Source: Candidatus Methylobacter oryzae
Lineage (GTDB): Bacteria > Pseudomonadota > Gammaproteobacteria > Methylococcales > Methylomonadaceae
Direction: 5' to 3'
Assembly: GCF_003994235.2 (NCBI RefSeq)
Contig: NZ_RYFG02000009.1
Location: 142,423 to 206,422 of the forward strand
Length of the DNA stretch: 64,000 nucleotides
Below, piece after piece: positions 21,112 to 31,469 of this stretch (the first letter of the stretch is position 1; each line of letters begins with the position of its first letter). Below the pieces are notes generated by a model. The model did no database searches, was not told the origin of the DNA, and worked only from the letters and a program-made list of their open reading frames with translations. The translations under genes and the position numbers were made by a program.

Positions 21112-22478
21112 GTAAGAAAACCAAGATCGCGTTTGTCTGCGATCGATGCGGCGCCGATTATCCTCGCTGGACCGGCCAATGTACCAGTTGCGGCGAATGG
21201 AACACGATTAAGGAAGTCAGGCTGGGCGGAGCGGAGCGCAATAGCCGCTCGGCCGGTTATGCAGGCAGCCGCTCCGAGGTCAAATTATTATCGGATGTCA
21301 ATCTTTCCCAGGCGGAGCGGATTTCCAGCGGGATTTCAGAGTTCGACCGCGTTTTAGGCGGCGGCATTGTTTGCGGCAGCGTGGTGCTGATCGGCGGCGC
21401 GCCCGGTGCGGGTAAGAGTACGCTGTTGCTGCAGGCTATCGCCAATATTGCCGCGCGCGGCGTCAGTGTGCTGTATGTGTCCGGCGAGGAGTCGCTGCAA
21501 CAGATTGCCGAACGGGCGCACCGGCTGAAACTGCCGGCGGACAAAATCATGATGCTGGCCGAAACGTCGGTGCAACGCATCTGCGATGTATTGGATGACG
21601 TCAAACCGCAAATTCTGGTCATCGACTCGATTCAGGTCATGCATACCCAGGAGGCGGAATCGGCGCCGGGCTCAGTTTCGCAAGTCAGGGAGTCGGCCAG
21701 TTATTTGACCCAATATGCGAAAAAACACGGCGTATCGATTTTCATGGTCGGCCACGTCACCAAGGATCAATCGCTGGCGGGACCGATGACCTTGAGCCAT
21801 ATTGTCGATACGCAAGTGATGCTGGGATCGACCGACGATGCCCGCTTCAGGGTGCTGAGGGCGGACAAAAACCGCTTCGGCAGCGTCGGCGAGCTGGGCT
21901 TTTTTGCGATGGACAGCTTGGGGCTGAAAGAGGTTAAAAATCCGTCGGCGATGTTTTTAAACCGGCCCGATAAACCGTCGTCAGGCAGCGTGGTGACCGT
22001 GCTGTGGGAAGGAACGCGGCCGTTGCTGGTGGAAATTCAAGCGCTGGTGACCGAATGCCAATACGGCAATCCGCGCCGGTTGGCGGTGGGCTTCGACCAG
22101 AACCGCCTGGCAATGTTGCTGGCAGTACTGTCCAGGCATGGCGGCATTTTTACTGCAAACGATGAAATTTACGCGAACGTGGTCGGCGGCATCAAGGTGA
22201 CCGAAACCAGTTCCGATTTGGCAATCGTGGTCGGCATTGTCTCCAGCTTGCGGGACAAGATCATTCCGCACGATGCTTTCTTTTTCGGGGAAATCGGTTT
22301 GAGCGGCGAAATCAGGCCGGTTGCGAACGGTCATGCGCGGCTGAACGACGCCGCGAAACACGGTTTCAAAAAGGCGGTCATTCCGAAGGCCAATGCGCCT
22401 AAAAAAGCGATTGATGGCTTGGAGATTCACGGCGTCGCCACGCTTTCCGAAGCGTTGGATATTGTTGCGGAAATGTAA
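21108..22478 (+). CDS. radA: DNA repair protein RadA/Sms
   Basis: Branch-migration helicase of 456 aa that helps process recombination intermediates. An N-terminal C4 zinc finger (CDRCGADYPRW, CTSCGEW), Walker A GGAPGAGKSTLLLQ (about 95-105), the RadA signature KNRFG (about 255) and the C-terminal Lon-like domain (about 290-456, GEIGLSGEIRPVANG) are all present. Full family length. Coupled to the protease gene upstream by an ATGA overlap. Confidence 0.96.
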   Translation: MSKKTKIAFVCDRCGADYPRWTGQCTSCGEWNTIKEVRLGGAERNSRSAGYAGSRSEVKLLSDVNLSQAERISSGISEFDRVLGGGIVCGSVVLIGGAPGAGKSTLLLQAIANIAARGVSVLYVSGEESLQQIAERAHRLKLPADKIMMLAETSVQRICDVLDDVKPQILVIDSIQVMHTQEAESAPGSVSQVRESASYLTQYAKKHGVSIFMVGHVTKDQSLAGPMTLSHIVDTQVMLGSTDDARFRVLRADKNRFGSVGELGFFAMDSLGLKEVKNPSAMFLNRPDKPSSGSVVTVLWEGTRPLLVEIQALVTECQYGNPRRLAVGFDQNRLAMLLAVLSRHGGIFTANDEIYANVVGGIKVTETSSDLAIVVGIVSSLRDKIIPHDAFFFGEIGLSGEIRPVANGHARLNDAAKHGFKKAVIPKANAPKKAIDGLEIHGVATLSEALDIVAEM

Positions 22479-22728
22479 GACTTTTATTGCGCCTTCTTTA
22501 AGTTTTAGAGGCTGGAAAGCATGGCGCCTGTTTTAGAAAATGTTCTATTGGGTTCAATTTAAACGCTTAATATCGGTAATGCCTTCAAATAGTGTTTATG
22601 AGTAAATTTTTAAACTTCTCTGTCATTAATTCAGAGGATAATAACGACTATAAGTTTTCCTGTTTTCAATTGAAGACACGCATGGTTATTTAATGATGCT
22701 TTGCGATAGCAAAGCGTGAGACGAGGAT

Positions 22729-24816
22729 ATGCAGAACAAATACCAGTTAAGGCCGGGAAATCCCTATCCCTCCGGCGCCAGGGCTAAAATGAAAGGGATT
22801 AATTTCTCCATTTTCAGCCGTTACGCAACCCATGTTGAACTGTTGCTTTTTGAAACGTCGGATTGCGATGAACCTTTTCAAACCATCGTGTTGCAGCCGG
22901 ACATTAACCGTACGTTTTTTTCATGGCATGTTTATGTGGTCGGCTTGCCGGTCGGCACATGGTATGCGTGGCGCATGGACGGACCTAATCATGTCCGCGA
23001 AGCAGGATTGCACTTCGATAAAAACAAGCAACTGATTGATCCTTGCGCGCGTGCAGTTAGCCATAAACGTTGGAGCCGCAAGGCGGCGTGTGCACCGGGC
23101 GATAATAAAGACACCGCGATGCGTTGCGTGGTCGTTGACGATAATTACGATTGGGAAGGCGATGTGCCGCTGCGTATCCGTAGCGAGAGAGCCATCGTAT
23201 ATGAGCTGCATGTCGGCGGCTTTACCCGTCATTCTTCTGCAAACGTAGTTAATCCTGGCACTTTTGCCGGATTAATCGAAAAAATCCCTTATCTGAAAGA
23301 ACTCGGCATTACCCATGTTGAGCTGTTGCCGGTCATGGCGTTCGACGAGCAGGATGTGCCCAGGCATACCGCCGATCTGGGTTTGAGGAACTATTGGGGT
23401 TACAGCACGCACAGTTTTTTCAGTCCGCATCCGGGCTATTGCGTAACGCCGGAGCAGGGTACGCATGTGCAGGAGTTTCGCGACTTGGTTAAAGCGTTGC
23501 ACCGGGCCGGCATCGGCGTGATTATGGATGTGGTGTTCAACCATACCGCAGAGGCCGGCGCGGACGGCCCGATCATTAATTTCAGGGGCATCGGCGACGA
23601 TATTTTTTATCATCACGACAAGTTCGATAAGAGCATTCTTCACGACTATACCGGTTGCGGTAATACCGTAAACGCCAATCATCCTTTGGTCGCCAATTTT
23701 ATTATCAGCTGTTTGGAATATTGGGTCAGGGAAATGCATGTCGACGGTTTTCGCTTTGACCTGGCCAGTGCATTGGCGCGCGGGGAGGATGGCGAAGTGC
23801 TGCAAGACCCGCCGTTGCTGTGGGGCATCGAACTTTCGGAACAGCTGGCCAAAACCAAATTGATTGCCGAAGCGTGGGACGCGGCCGGACTTTATCAGGT
23901 CGGCAGCTTTCCCGGTTACCGCTGGGCCGAATGGAACGGCAGATACCGCGACGTAATCCGGCGTTTTGTGCGCGGCGATAAGGGACTGGTTAGCGAGTTG
24001 GCAACCCGTCTTTGCGGCAGTAGCGATTTGTACGAACACAAAGGCCGCTTGCCGATTAACAGCGTCAACTTCGTAACCTGCCACGATGGTTTGACGTTGT
24101 ACGATCTGTTCAGTTACAACGAAAAGCATAATTACGCCAACGGCGAATACAACCAGGACGGTTGCAATAATAATCTCAGTTTCAACTGCGGCATTGAGGG
24201 AGAAACCGACGATTTAAGCATTTTGGCGTTGCGCAGAAAACAAGTGAAGAACGCTTTCGCGATGTTGCTGCTCAGCCACGGCGTGCCGATGTTATTGGCG
24301 GGCGACGAGTTATTAAACAGCCAACACGGCAATAATAACTGTTACTGCCAGAATAACGAATTGTCCTGGATCGATTGGAGCATGACAAAGCAAAATGCCG
24401 ACATGCTGCGTTTTGTGCGCCTGATGATAGCGTTGCGCAAAAGGCATCCGTCGATCATGCGACGGCGTTTTTTGACCGGAAAGCCGACCAATACCCGAGG
24501 CATACCCGAGATTCAATGGCACGGCACCGAAATCGATAAGCCGTTATGGGATGATTATGAGGCGCGGTTTCTGGCTTTTACGCTGGCAGGCATAGAGATC
24601 GATGAAGCGGATTTGCACGTTGCAATGAACATGTCGGACCGGCCTGTGGTGATTGAATTGCCGGTTATTCCCGGCCGTACATGGTGCCTGGCTGTTGATA
24701 CGTCGCTGCAATCGCAGCAGGATATTGCGCTTCCGCAGGATCAAAAAAAGGTGCGCGGCAACAGTTATCCGGTAAATTCCCGGACAGTAGTGGTTTTTGA
24801 GAATGAACTTGATTGA
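22729..24816 (+). CDS. glgX: Glycogen debranching enzyme GlgX (GH13)
   Basis: Isoamylase-type debranching enzyme, 695 aa, hydrolysing alpha-1,6 branches of glycogen. An N-terminal CBM48 is seen at about 10-100 (AKMKGINFSIFSRYATHVEL), then the GH13 barrel with conserved regions VIMDVVFNHTAEAG, VDGFRFDLASALARG (nucleophile Asp), LIAEAWDAAGLYQVG (acid Glu) and NFVTCHDGLTLYDL. It lies alone here; a second glucan gene pair (DUF4912-GH57) is 7 kb downstream. The gap before it (22479-22728) shows a short hairpin (gctttgcgatagcaaagc) just ahead of the start. Confidence 0.94.
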   Translation: MQNKYQLRPGNPYPSGARAKMKGINFSIFSRYATHVELLLFETSDCDEPFQTIVLQPDINRTFFSWHVYVVGLPVGTWYAWRMDGPNHVREAGLHFDKNKQLIDPCARAVSHKRWSRKAACAPGDNKDTAMRCVVVDDNYDWEGDVPLRIRSERAIVYELHVGGFTRHSSANVVNPGTFAGLIEKIPYLKELGITHVELLPVMAFDEQDVPRHTADLGLRNYWGYSTHSFFSPHPGYCVTPEQGTHVQEFRDLVKALHRAGIGVIMDVVFNHTAEAGADGPIINFRGIGDDIFYHHDKFDKSILHDYTGCGNTVNANHPLVANFIISCLEYWVREMHVDGFRFDLASALARGEDGEVLQDPPLLWGIELSEQLAKTKLIAEAWDAAGLYQVGSFPGYRWAEWNGRYRDVIRRFVRGDKGLVSELATRLCGSSDLYEHKGRLPINSVNFVTCHDGLTLYDLFSYNEKHNYANGEYNQDGCNNNLSFNCGIEGETDDLSILALRRKQVKNAFAMLLLSHGVPMLLAGDELLNSQHGNNNCYCQNNELSWIDWSMTKQNADMLRFVRLMIALRKRHPSIMRRRFLTGKPTNTRGIPEIQWHGTEIDKPLWDDYEARFLAFTLAGIEIDEADLHVAMNMSDRPVVIELPVIPGRTWCLAVDTSLQSQQDIALPQDQKKVRGNSYPVNSRTVVVFENELD

Positions 24817-24854
24817 ATAATTCAACCGGGTTCCGTTGTAATCGGCAATCAAAA

Positions 24855-24910
24855 CAGGACGCTTTTTTTTAAGAAACTTATATTAAAAAACGCAATCAAA
24901 TGGCGTCCTG
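24855..24910 (+). terminator. Stem-loop after glgX
   Basis: caggacgc at 24855 pairs with gcgtcctg ending at 24910, with inner T-rich and A-rich runs (cttttttttaag / ttaaaaaacg) extending the pairing. It is plausible as a glgX terminator, though the outer stem is followed by only a weak T stretch. Confidence 0.5.
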
Positions 24911-25400
24911 TAATAATCCAGACCATTCCAGGCTGGTATCATTTGCAGTTCTTGCTAGGCGGGATCAGCGTCTCAATAGCTTACGTTAGGCTTAGGAAAT
25001 GAACCCTTTAGATATGGTTCATTTAACCCTTTAGCAGCTTTTTCACCCGTGTTAATAGCCTGCTTATTTATATTGCCATCTGATTTTTATAGATATTATT
25101 TTGATGTGTGGATTCTGGCTTGAGAATTGCTTGCGTTTTACGGTTTGCCCAAACATTGGGCGCTTAACGGTTATTTAAGCCTAATTCCAGGTAGACGATA
25201 TCTGAACTTCGTCGCAACTGTGCCGAAATCGCTAAAAATTAATACCGGAGATTAAGCCGAAACTGAATCGAAACTATGCATCGAAGGTATTGTTCCGCAA
25301 GCGACAAATATCTTGAAACACCATTTTATAAAAACACAAAAAATGTAAATCCACTCGACGAAGAATAAATCGTTGAGACTTACTTTCTTAGCGAAAGATT
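24911..25400. other. Intergenic region upstream of the metal efflux operon
   Basis: About 490 nt without a credible gene. The last 250 nt are AT-rich and should hold the promoter of the RND operon; I see no clear MerR- or CopR-type operator dyad by eye and no regulator gene next to it. Confidence 0.5.
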
Positions 25401-26684
25401 ATGAAAATGTTAAATTTTAAGGCCTTGATGTGCTTGGTTTTTTCGTTATCGGCAATGGCGTTACGGGCGGAAGCCGGGACCGGGCTGGAGGTTACGGAAC
25501 AGCAAGCCATCGCGTTGTTTTACCAGCGAAACCTCAATTTGATCGCGGCAAATTTCAATATTAACGACGCTCAGGCGCAAGAAATTATTGCGGCCGCGAT
25601 TCCGAATCCGGTGTTCAGTTTTACCGTTTCGTCGCTGAATCCGAATATGGCCCGTCAGCCGTACAACAATGCGCCGCTGCCGGCGGTATCGCCGCAGATT
25701 CAGCAATTGATCGAGACGGCCGGTAAACGGCGGCTACGGATAGAAAGCAGCGAGCTGGCGACCGAAGCGGTAAGTCTGGACTTAAAAGATACCGCGCGAG
25801 TGCTGACCAATGCGGTTCGGCGCAGTTATTACAGTCTGCTGTTGGCGCAAAAAGTCGCGCAGGTCGCAAGCGACAATTTCGAGCGCTTCCGTGAAATCCT
25901 GCGGGTCAATGCGATCAGGCTTAAAGTGGGAGATATTTCCGCGACAGACTTTACCCGTATTGAAGTTGAAAGCCTTAAGACTCAAGGCGATCAAGACCAG
26001 GCCAAGTCGGCGTTAAACCAGGCGCGTGCCGATCTGCTGCTATTGCTGGGCTGGCCTGAAAACAGCCTGGAAATTTCCGCCGTTGAGACATGGCCCGAAG
26101 CAAAACCCGAAATCGCAAAAGCAGGGCAGAACCAATTGGCCGAACAAGCGCTGGTGCGGAGGCCGGACTTGCAAGCGGCCCGGGTGCGTATTGAACAAGC
26201 CGGGAAAATGCTGACCTTGGCGAACCGGCTGGCCATTCCCGACGTGACCGTCAGCGCTTTTTACCAGCGCGACCCCGGCAACTTTTTTACCGATAGCGGC
26301 GGCGTCGGCATCAGTGTGCCGTTGCCGTTGTTCTATCGCCAGGAAGGTGAAATATCCAAGGCGCGTGTCGGCTTAAGTTCGGCCGAACTGGCGCTGAAAC
26401 AGACTGAACAAGGTGTACAGGCGGAAGTAATGAAGGCCTTGGCCGCGTGGCAAAGCGCAAATGCGATTGCGCTGCGTTTTGAAACAGCAGTGGTGAATCG
26501 CATTGAAACGTTGCGTAAAGCGCAGGAAATTGCTTACCAGAAAGGCGCCGTAGGTCTGCTGGATTTGATTGACGCAGAGCGTAACTACAGGGCAATGATG
26601 CTGGATTATTACACCGCCTTGGCGAATCGCAGCAATGCTTGGGCGGATTTGTTGATGGCTTATGGAGAAGAAGTCAAATTATGA
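25401..26684 (+). CDS. TolC-family outer membrane efflux protein (CzcC/CusC-like)
   Basis: Outer-membrane channel of a heavy-metal RND pump, 427 aa. A signal peptide (about 1-25, LMCLVFSLSAMALRAEAG) precedes two OEP repeats rich in coiled coil (for example ALVRRPDLQAARVRIEQAGK in the second). The C-terminal half has the family pattern KGAVGLLDLIDAERNYRAMM. It is the first gene of a CBA operon, overlapping the adaptor gene by 4 nt. The metal cannot be told from this subunit. Confidence 0.88.
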   Translation: MKMLNFKALMCLVFSLSAMALRAEAGTGLEVTEQQAIALFYQRNLNLIAANFNINDAQAQEIIAAAIPNPVFSFTVSSLNPNMARQPYNNAPLPAVSPQIQQLIETAGKRRLRIESSELATEAVSLDLKDTARVLTNAVRRSYYSLLLAQKVAQVASDNFERFREILRVNAIRLKVGDISATDFTRIEVESLKTQGDQDQAKSALNQARADLLLLLGWPENSLEISAVETWPEAKPEIAKAGQNQLAEQALVRRPDLQAARVRIEQAGKMLTLANRLAIPDVTVSAFYQRDPGNFFTDSGGVGISVPLPLFYRQEGEISKARVGLSSAELALKQTEQGVQAEVMKALAAWQSANAIALRFETAVVNRIETLRKAQEIAYQKGAVGLLDLIDAERNYRAMMLDYYTALANRSNAWADLLMAYGEEVKL

Positions 26685-27838
26685 ATATAAAGTTTTTTGC
26701 CCCGGTTCGTTTGGCTGCCGGCCTGCTGGGTTTATTTTTGCTGGCCTGTCAGCCGCACAACGATGCGCCGAAACAGCAAGCCGCGGCACTTCCTAAAAAT
26801 GATGTGATACTCAGTCCCGACTCGCCCAAGCGTAACTATATCAAGGAAGCCGTCGTCGAATTAGTGCGACGGCCGTTAATGGATCCGGTAACGGGTACGA
26901 TCGCTTATGACGAAACCCGCACGGCCCGCGTGTCCTCACCGATTGCCGGGCGGGTGATCGGCAGTATTTCGGCATTGGGCGCCCATGTTAAGGCTGGGGA
27001 CGCGTTGGCAGAACTGGATAGTCCTGAACTGGGGCAGGCGCAATCGGATTATGCCGGCGCACAGGCCGACCTGAATTTGGCAAACCGGGCTTTCCAGCGT
27101 ATGCAGGAGCTTTATGCAAACGGCATCGTTCCACGCAAGGATCATGAACAGGCGCAAGATAATTTGGCCCGTGCCCGTAGCGAAGCGGAGCGGGCGCGGC
27201 TTAGGCTGGCGAATCTGGGTATTCGTACTGGAGGAACCGATAACCGTTTTAGACTGCATGCGCCGATTGCCGGAACAATCACCGAGCGTAATATTAATCC
27301 CGGCATGGAAGTCAGGTCCGATCTGGATTCGCCGCTGTTCGTGATCTCCGATTTGAGCAAGTTATGGGTACAGATGGATATTTTCGAAAAGGATATCGGC
27401 TTAATTCATGCCGGAGCGCAGGTGTTGGTGCGAGTACCCGCCTATCCCGGCGAGATTTTTACCGCTACGGTCAGTTACATTGGACAAGTCGTCGAAGAGA
27501 CAACGCGCACCGTTAAAGTTCGCTGCACGCTGTCTAATGACGATTTCCGTTTGCTGCCTGCGATGTATACGGCGATCGAGGTGCAAAGCGCCCCGAATGA
27601 CGATGCTGTGGTGGTGCCGTTAACGGCGCTATTTACCGAAGAGGAATCCGATTGGGTGTATGTCGATGTTGGCGATTACCATTATCAAAAGCGGCCTGTT
27701 AAAGCCGGTCTGCGCCTTAAAGACAGGGCGGTGATTCTTGAAGGTTTAAAGCCGGGTGAGCATTTGGTGCTTGATGGCGCCTTGCTGTTACGCACTGAAC
27801 AAGACTCCGAGCAGCAAAGTGGGGAAGGCGGATTGTGA
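26681..27838 (+). CDS. RND efflux periplasmic adaptor (CzcB-like lipoprotein)
   Basis: Membrane fusion protein of 385 aa from ATG 26681, which overlaps the upstream stop (ATGA). The signal peptide ends in a lipobox (LLGLFLLAC, Cys about 22), so the protein is probably lipid-anchored. Then come a barrel-sandwich/lipoyl domain (RVSSPIAGRVIGSISALGAH), an alpha hairpin (about 115-180), a beta barrel, and a membrane-proximal domain. It links the inner-membrane pump to the outer-membrane channel. No His-rich N-terminal metal-binding segment is visible. Confidence 0.9.
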   Translation: MNIKFFAPVRLAAGLLGLFLLACQPHNDAPKQQAAALPKNDVILSPDSPKRNYIKEAVVELVRRPLMDPVTGTIAYDETRTARVSSPIAGRVIGSISALGAHVKAGDALAELDSPELGQAQSDYAGAQADLNLANRAFQRMQELYANGIVPRKDHEQAQDNLARARSEAERARLRLANLGIRTGGTDNRFRLHAPIAGTITERNINPGMEVRSDLDSPLFVISDLSKLWVQMDIFEKDIGLIHAGAQVLVRVPAYPGEIFTATVSYIGQVVEETTRTVKVRCTLSNDDFRLLPAMYTAIEVQSAPNDDAVVVPLTALFTEEESDWVYVDVGDYHYQKRPVKAGLRLKDRAVILEGLKPGEHLVLDGALLLRTEQDSEQQSGEGGL

Positions 27839-30800
27839 TTCATAAAATTATCGCGTTTTGTCTACAGCAACGCCTGTTAATTATCGGCGCGTCGGTAGTA
27901 TTGGCCGTGATCGGCGTCATATCGTTCGAACGCCTGCCGGTGCAGGCTTTTCCGGATGTACAGAATGTTTTCGTGCAAGTGGTGACCCAGTATCCCGGTC
28001 AAGCTCCGGAAGAAGTGGAAAAGCTGATCAGTTTGCCGATTGAGAAAGAAATGAACGGCTTGCCGCATTTGATCAATATGCGTTCGGTGTCCATTTTCGG
28101 TTTGTCCGTGGTCACGTTAACCTTCGATGATGAGGCGGAGGACTATTTCTCGCGGCAGCAAGTTGTTGAGCGGCTAAGAGCTGTCAGCAGCAGCTTGCCG
28201 GATGGAGCGCAGCCTGTGATGGGGCCGTTGACCACCGGCGTAGGTGAAATTTACCGTTACCGTATTGAAGCGCCTACTTATCCGTTGATAGAACAGCGCG
28301 CTTTGCAGGATTGGGTCATCGAACGGACGTTGCGTTCCGTGCAGGGCGTGGCCGATGTCGTGGCTTTCGGCGGCGGTGTTAAGCAATATCAGATCGAGGT
28401 CGACCCGGACAAGTTGAGGGATTACAAATTAACGTTGCCCGAAGTTTACCAAGCCGTTGCCGCCAATAATGCCAATACCGGCGGCGGTTATATCGAGCAC
28501 GGCTACGAGGCGCTGGTAGTGCGTGGGGCGGGCTTGTTAAAGACCGCCGATGAAATCGGCGACATCGTTGTTGCCAGCCGGGACGGTGTGCCGGTGTTGG
28601 TCAAAAATATCGCTACGGTCGCGGTGGGGCCGCAACCGCGCAACGGTATCGTCGGTTACAACGAGCGCGACGATGTCGTTGAAGGCGTGGTTTTGCTGAT
28701 TAAGGGCAGGGATGCGATCGATGTGTTGCAGGGCGTGAAGGAAAAAATCGGCGATCTGAACGGCCATATCCTACCGTCCGGCGTCAAGATAATTCCTATC
28801 TACGACCGCACCGAACTGGTGCAGCATACCGTTCATACCGTCGAGCACAACATGCTGGAAGGCGCGGCGCTGATTCTGGCCATCCTGGTTATCTTCCTGC
28901 GCCGGGCGCTGGCGTCGGCCGTTGTTATTACCGTTATCCCGCTGTCGCTGATGTTCGCGTTTATTTTGATCGATGCCGAGCATGTTTCCGCGAACCTGAT
29001 TTCGCTGGGTGCGATTGACTTCGGTATTATCGTCGACAGTGCCGTGGTGCTGGTCGAGGCGATCATGGTCAAAGTGACTTTAGAGATGGCGCAAAAGGCC
29101 AGCGTCGCCCATATGCGTCAATCCATGCTGATGACGGCTGTGGATCTGGCGCGGCCTATCCTGTTTTCGAAGGCTATTATCATCATTGCTTTTCTGCCGA
29201 TTTTTACCTTTCAGCGGGTCGAGGCGAAAATATTTTCACCGATGGCGTTTACGCTCAGTTTCGCGCTGTTGGGCTCGTTGATCATCAGTTTAACGCTGGT
29301 GCCGGTGCTGCTCAGTTACTTGATCGGCCCCCGCTTGATCGAATCGCACAATCCGCTGGTGGAAGGTATGGAGCGGCGCTACCGCTCGGCTTTGGAAGCC
29401 GTGTTGCGCCATCCTCGCAAATTGTTCATCGGTGCAGGATTGACCTTGGCTTTATCGTTGGCTTCAACGCCATTGATCGGTACCGAATTTATGCCCAAGC
29501 TGGACGAGGGCAACATCTGGTTGACTATTACGCTGCCGACGCCGGTCTCGTTGGCTAAAGCCAAAGTGCTGGAACAGGATATACGCGGGCACTTGCGCGA
29601 GTTTAGCGAAGCCAAATCGATACTGACCCAATTGGGACGTCCGGAGGACGGTACCGATCCGAAAGGTTTCAATAATTTGGAAGTCCTTATCGATCTTAAG
29701 CCCAAGGACACTTGGCATTATAAAAACAAGGACGAACTGGTTGGAGCGATGCAGAAACGCTTGGCGGTATTTCCCGGTTTGCAGTTCAACTTTTCCCAGG
29801 TCATCCAGGATAACGTCGAAGAAGCAATCTCCGGCGTTAAAGGCGAGATTGCGATCAAGATTTTCGGCGAAGACCTGAAAGTTTTGCAAGATAAGGCCAA
29901 CCAGATCACCCGTATTCTCCGCTCGATAGAAGGTGCTACCGATGTGGCAGCCGAACAGCAATCGGGGCTCGCGCAGATGGTTATTGCGATCGACCGCGCT
30001 AAAATCGCCCGTTACGGTATCAATATCAATGACGTGGAAGATATCATTACAATGGCCGTGGGCGGTAAGTCCGCGACGCAAATGTTGGAAGGCGAGCGCC
30101 GTTTCGATATTACGATCCGGCTAGCCGGGCAGGCGCGCGATTCGGTTGGAGCGATAGAGGATATTACCGTGCTGTCTCCGGACGGTAGCCGCATTCCGTT
30201 GGCGGAACTGGCCGAGATCAAGATCAATCAGGGCGCTTCGCGTATCAGCCGCGAAGATAACATGCGCCGCATCGCGATTAAGTGCAACCTGATCGGGCGC
30301 GATCAAGGCAGTTTTGTCGACGAGGCGCAGCAAAAAGTTAATGAACAAGTTGTGTTGGAGCCCGGTTACCGGATTGTTTGGAGCGGGCAGTTCGAGAATC
30401 AGCAACGCGCGATGAAGCGGCTTTCGTTCATCGTGCCGATCAGTTTGGCGCTTATTTTTGTCCTGCTGTTCTGGACTTTCCAGTCGCTCAAAAATGCGTC
30501 GCTGATTGTGATGAATGTGCCTTTCTCAATGATTGGCGGCTTGGTAGCCTTGCTGTTGACCGGCATCCACTTGAGCGTATCGGCGGCGGTCGGTTTTATC
30601 GCGTTGTTCGGGATTGCGGTGCAAAACGGTGTTATCCTGTTAACCCAGATTAACCATCTCAGGCGCGAAGGCATTCCGTTGCGAGACGCTATCCTGCAAG
30701 GTTCCGTCAGCCGATTGCGGCCGGTGGTGATGACGGCGTTAATGGCTATACTGGGCCTGTTACCGGCGGCGCTGTCAACCAGCGTCGGTTCGGAAACCGC

Positions 30801-30909
30801 AAAACCTTTTGCGGTGGTTATTATCGGCGGACTTATTACCGCAACATTATTAACGTTAACGATGTTACCGGCGCTGTACCGTCATTTTGAAGAACAACAT
30901 GAAATTTGA
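27835..30909 (+). CDS. Heavy-metal RND efflux pump (CzcA/CusA family)
   Basis: Proton-driven inner-membrane pump, 1024 aa, starting at GTG 27835 (GTGA overlap with the adaptor). It has twelve predicted helices and two large periplasmic loops. The helix-4 motif is GAIDFGIIVDSAVVLVEAI, the HME-RND pattern with the essential Asp residues in D-F-G and D-S-A. The family start FERLPVQAFPDVQNVFVQV is present. The classical Cus methionine triad cannot be confirmed by eye, so substrate is left open (Co/Zn/Cd or Cu/Ag). Confidence 0.94.
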   Translation: MIHKIIAFCLQQRLLIIGASVVLAVIGVISFERLPVQAFPDVQNVFVQVVTQYPGQAPEEVEKLISLPIEKEMNGLPHLINMRSVSIFGLSVVTLTFDDEAEDYFSRQQVVERLRAVSSSLPDGAQPVMGPLTTGVGEIYRYRIEAPTYPLIEQRALQDWVIERTLRSVQGVADVVAFGGGVKQYQIEVDPDKLRDYKLTLPEVYQAVAANNANTGGGYIEHGYEALVVRGAGLLKTADEIGDIVVASRDGVPVLVKNIATVAVGPQPRNGIVGYNERDDVVEGVVLLIKGRDAIDVLQGVKEKIGDLNGHILPSGVKIIPIYDRTELVQHTVHTVEHNMLEGAALILAILVIFLRRALASAVVITVIPLSLMFAFILIDAEHVSANLISLGAIDFGIIVDSAVVLVEAIMVKVTLEMAQKASVAHMRQSMLMTAVDLARPILFSKAIIIIAFLPIFTFQRVEAKIFSPMAFTLSFALLGSLIISLTLVPVLLSYLIGPRLIESHNPLVEGMERRYRSALEAVLRHPRKLFIGAGLTLALSLASTPLIGTEFMPKLDEGNIWLTITLPTPVSLAKAKVLEQDIRGHLREFSEAKSILTQLGRPEDGTDPKGFNNLEVLIDLKPKDTWHYKNKDELVGAMQKRLAVFPGLQFNFSQVIQDNVEEAISGVKGEIAIKIFGEDLKVLQDKANQITRILRSIEGATDVAAEQQSGLAQMVIAIDRAKIARYGININDVEDIITMAVGGKSATQMLEGERRFDITIRLAGQARDSVGAIEDITVLSPDGSRIPLAELAEIKINQGASRISREDNMRRIAIKCNLIGRDQGSFVDEAQQKVNEQVVLEPGYRIVWSGQFENQQRAMKRLSFIVPISLALIFVLLFWTFQSLKNASLIVMNVPFSMIGGLVALLLTGIHLSVSAAVGFIALFGIAVQNGVILLTQINHLRREGIPLRDAILQGSVSRLRPVVMTALMAILGLLPAALSTSVGSETAKPFAVVIIGGLITATLLTLTMLPALYRHFEEQHEI

Positions 30910-30917
30910 GGCATGCC

Positions 30918-31244
30918 ATGAAAGAAATTCGGGCTTATATTCAGCCCTTTATGTTAGCTAAACTGACTCAAACCTTGCTCGAAATACCCAACTTTCCAGG
31001 CATGAGCGTATCCGATTGCGAAGGCTTTGGCAGCGAGAAAGTTATCGAACGGCAAGACTACTCGCCGTTTATGCCGAAAAAACGTATCGAGATTTTTGCC
31101 AGGGATGAATTGGTCGGCATTATTTTCAATGCGATCATGACCGTCGCCAATACTCATCAGCATGGCGCCGGTAAGGTTTACATCATTAATGTCGATGAAG
31201 GCGGGCATATCAGTACCGGCGAGCGGGGAGCCGACCTATCGTGA
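30918..31244 (+). CDS. PII-like protein associated with metal RND pumps (PII-NG type)
   Basis: A 108-aa PII-superfamily protein from ATG 30918, 8 nt after the pump gene. The fold shows in MKEIRAYIQPFMLAKLTQTL, the short T-loop region and GAGKVYIINV. It lacks the canonical Tyr51 T-loop of GlnB/GlnK: the corresponding stretch is KVIERQDYSPFMPKK. The C-terminus HISTGERGAD resembles the 'IRTGE' end of PII. A divergent PII group found next to heavy-metal efflux genes in proteobacteria has been described; this gene fits that group by place and sequence, suggesting a role in pump control rather than nitrogen sensing. Confidence 0.85.
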   Translation: MKEIRAYIQPFMLAKLTQTLLEIPNFPGMSVSDCEGFGSEKVIERQDYSPFMPKKRIEIFARDELVGIIFNAIMTVANTHQHGAGKVYIINVDEGGHISTGERGADLS

Positions 31245-31469
31245 CGATCTTTCTGCCGCGGGTGTCACCTAGGAATCGCAATATAAAAATTTAGGCGCTT
31301 GCCGGGAAAAATGTCGACATATCGCTCGGCAAATGCCGCTGCTTTCCCTAGTAATTAAATCCGCGGCTAGACCCTGCGGAATTTACTACGTATACTTGGA
31401 TGGACTTGTTTTTTCAGGTCATTTTTAGCGGAAATTTGGATAGGGCAATCGTAGCATTTAAGGCTGGTA

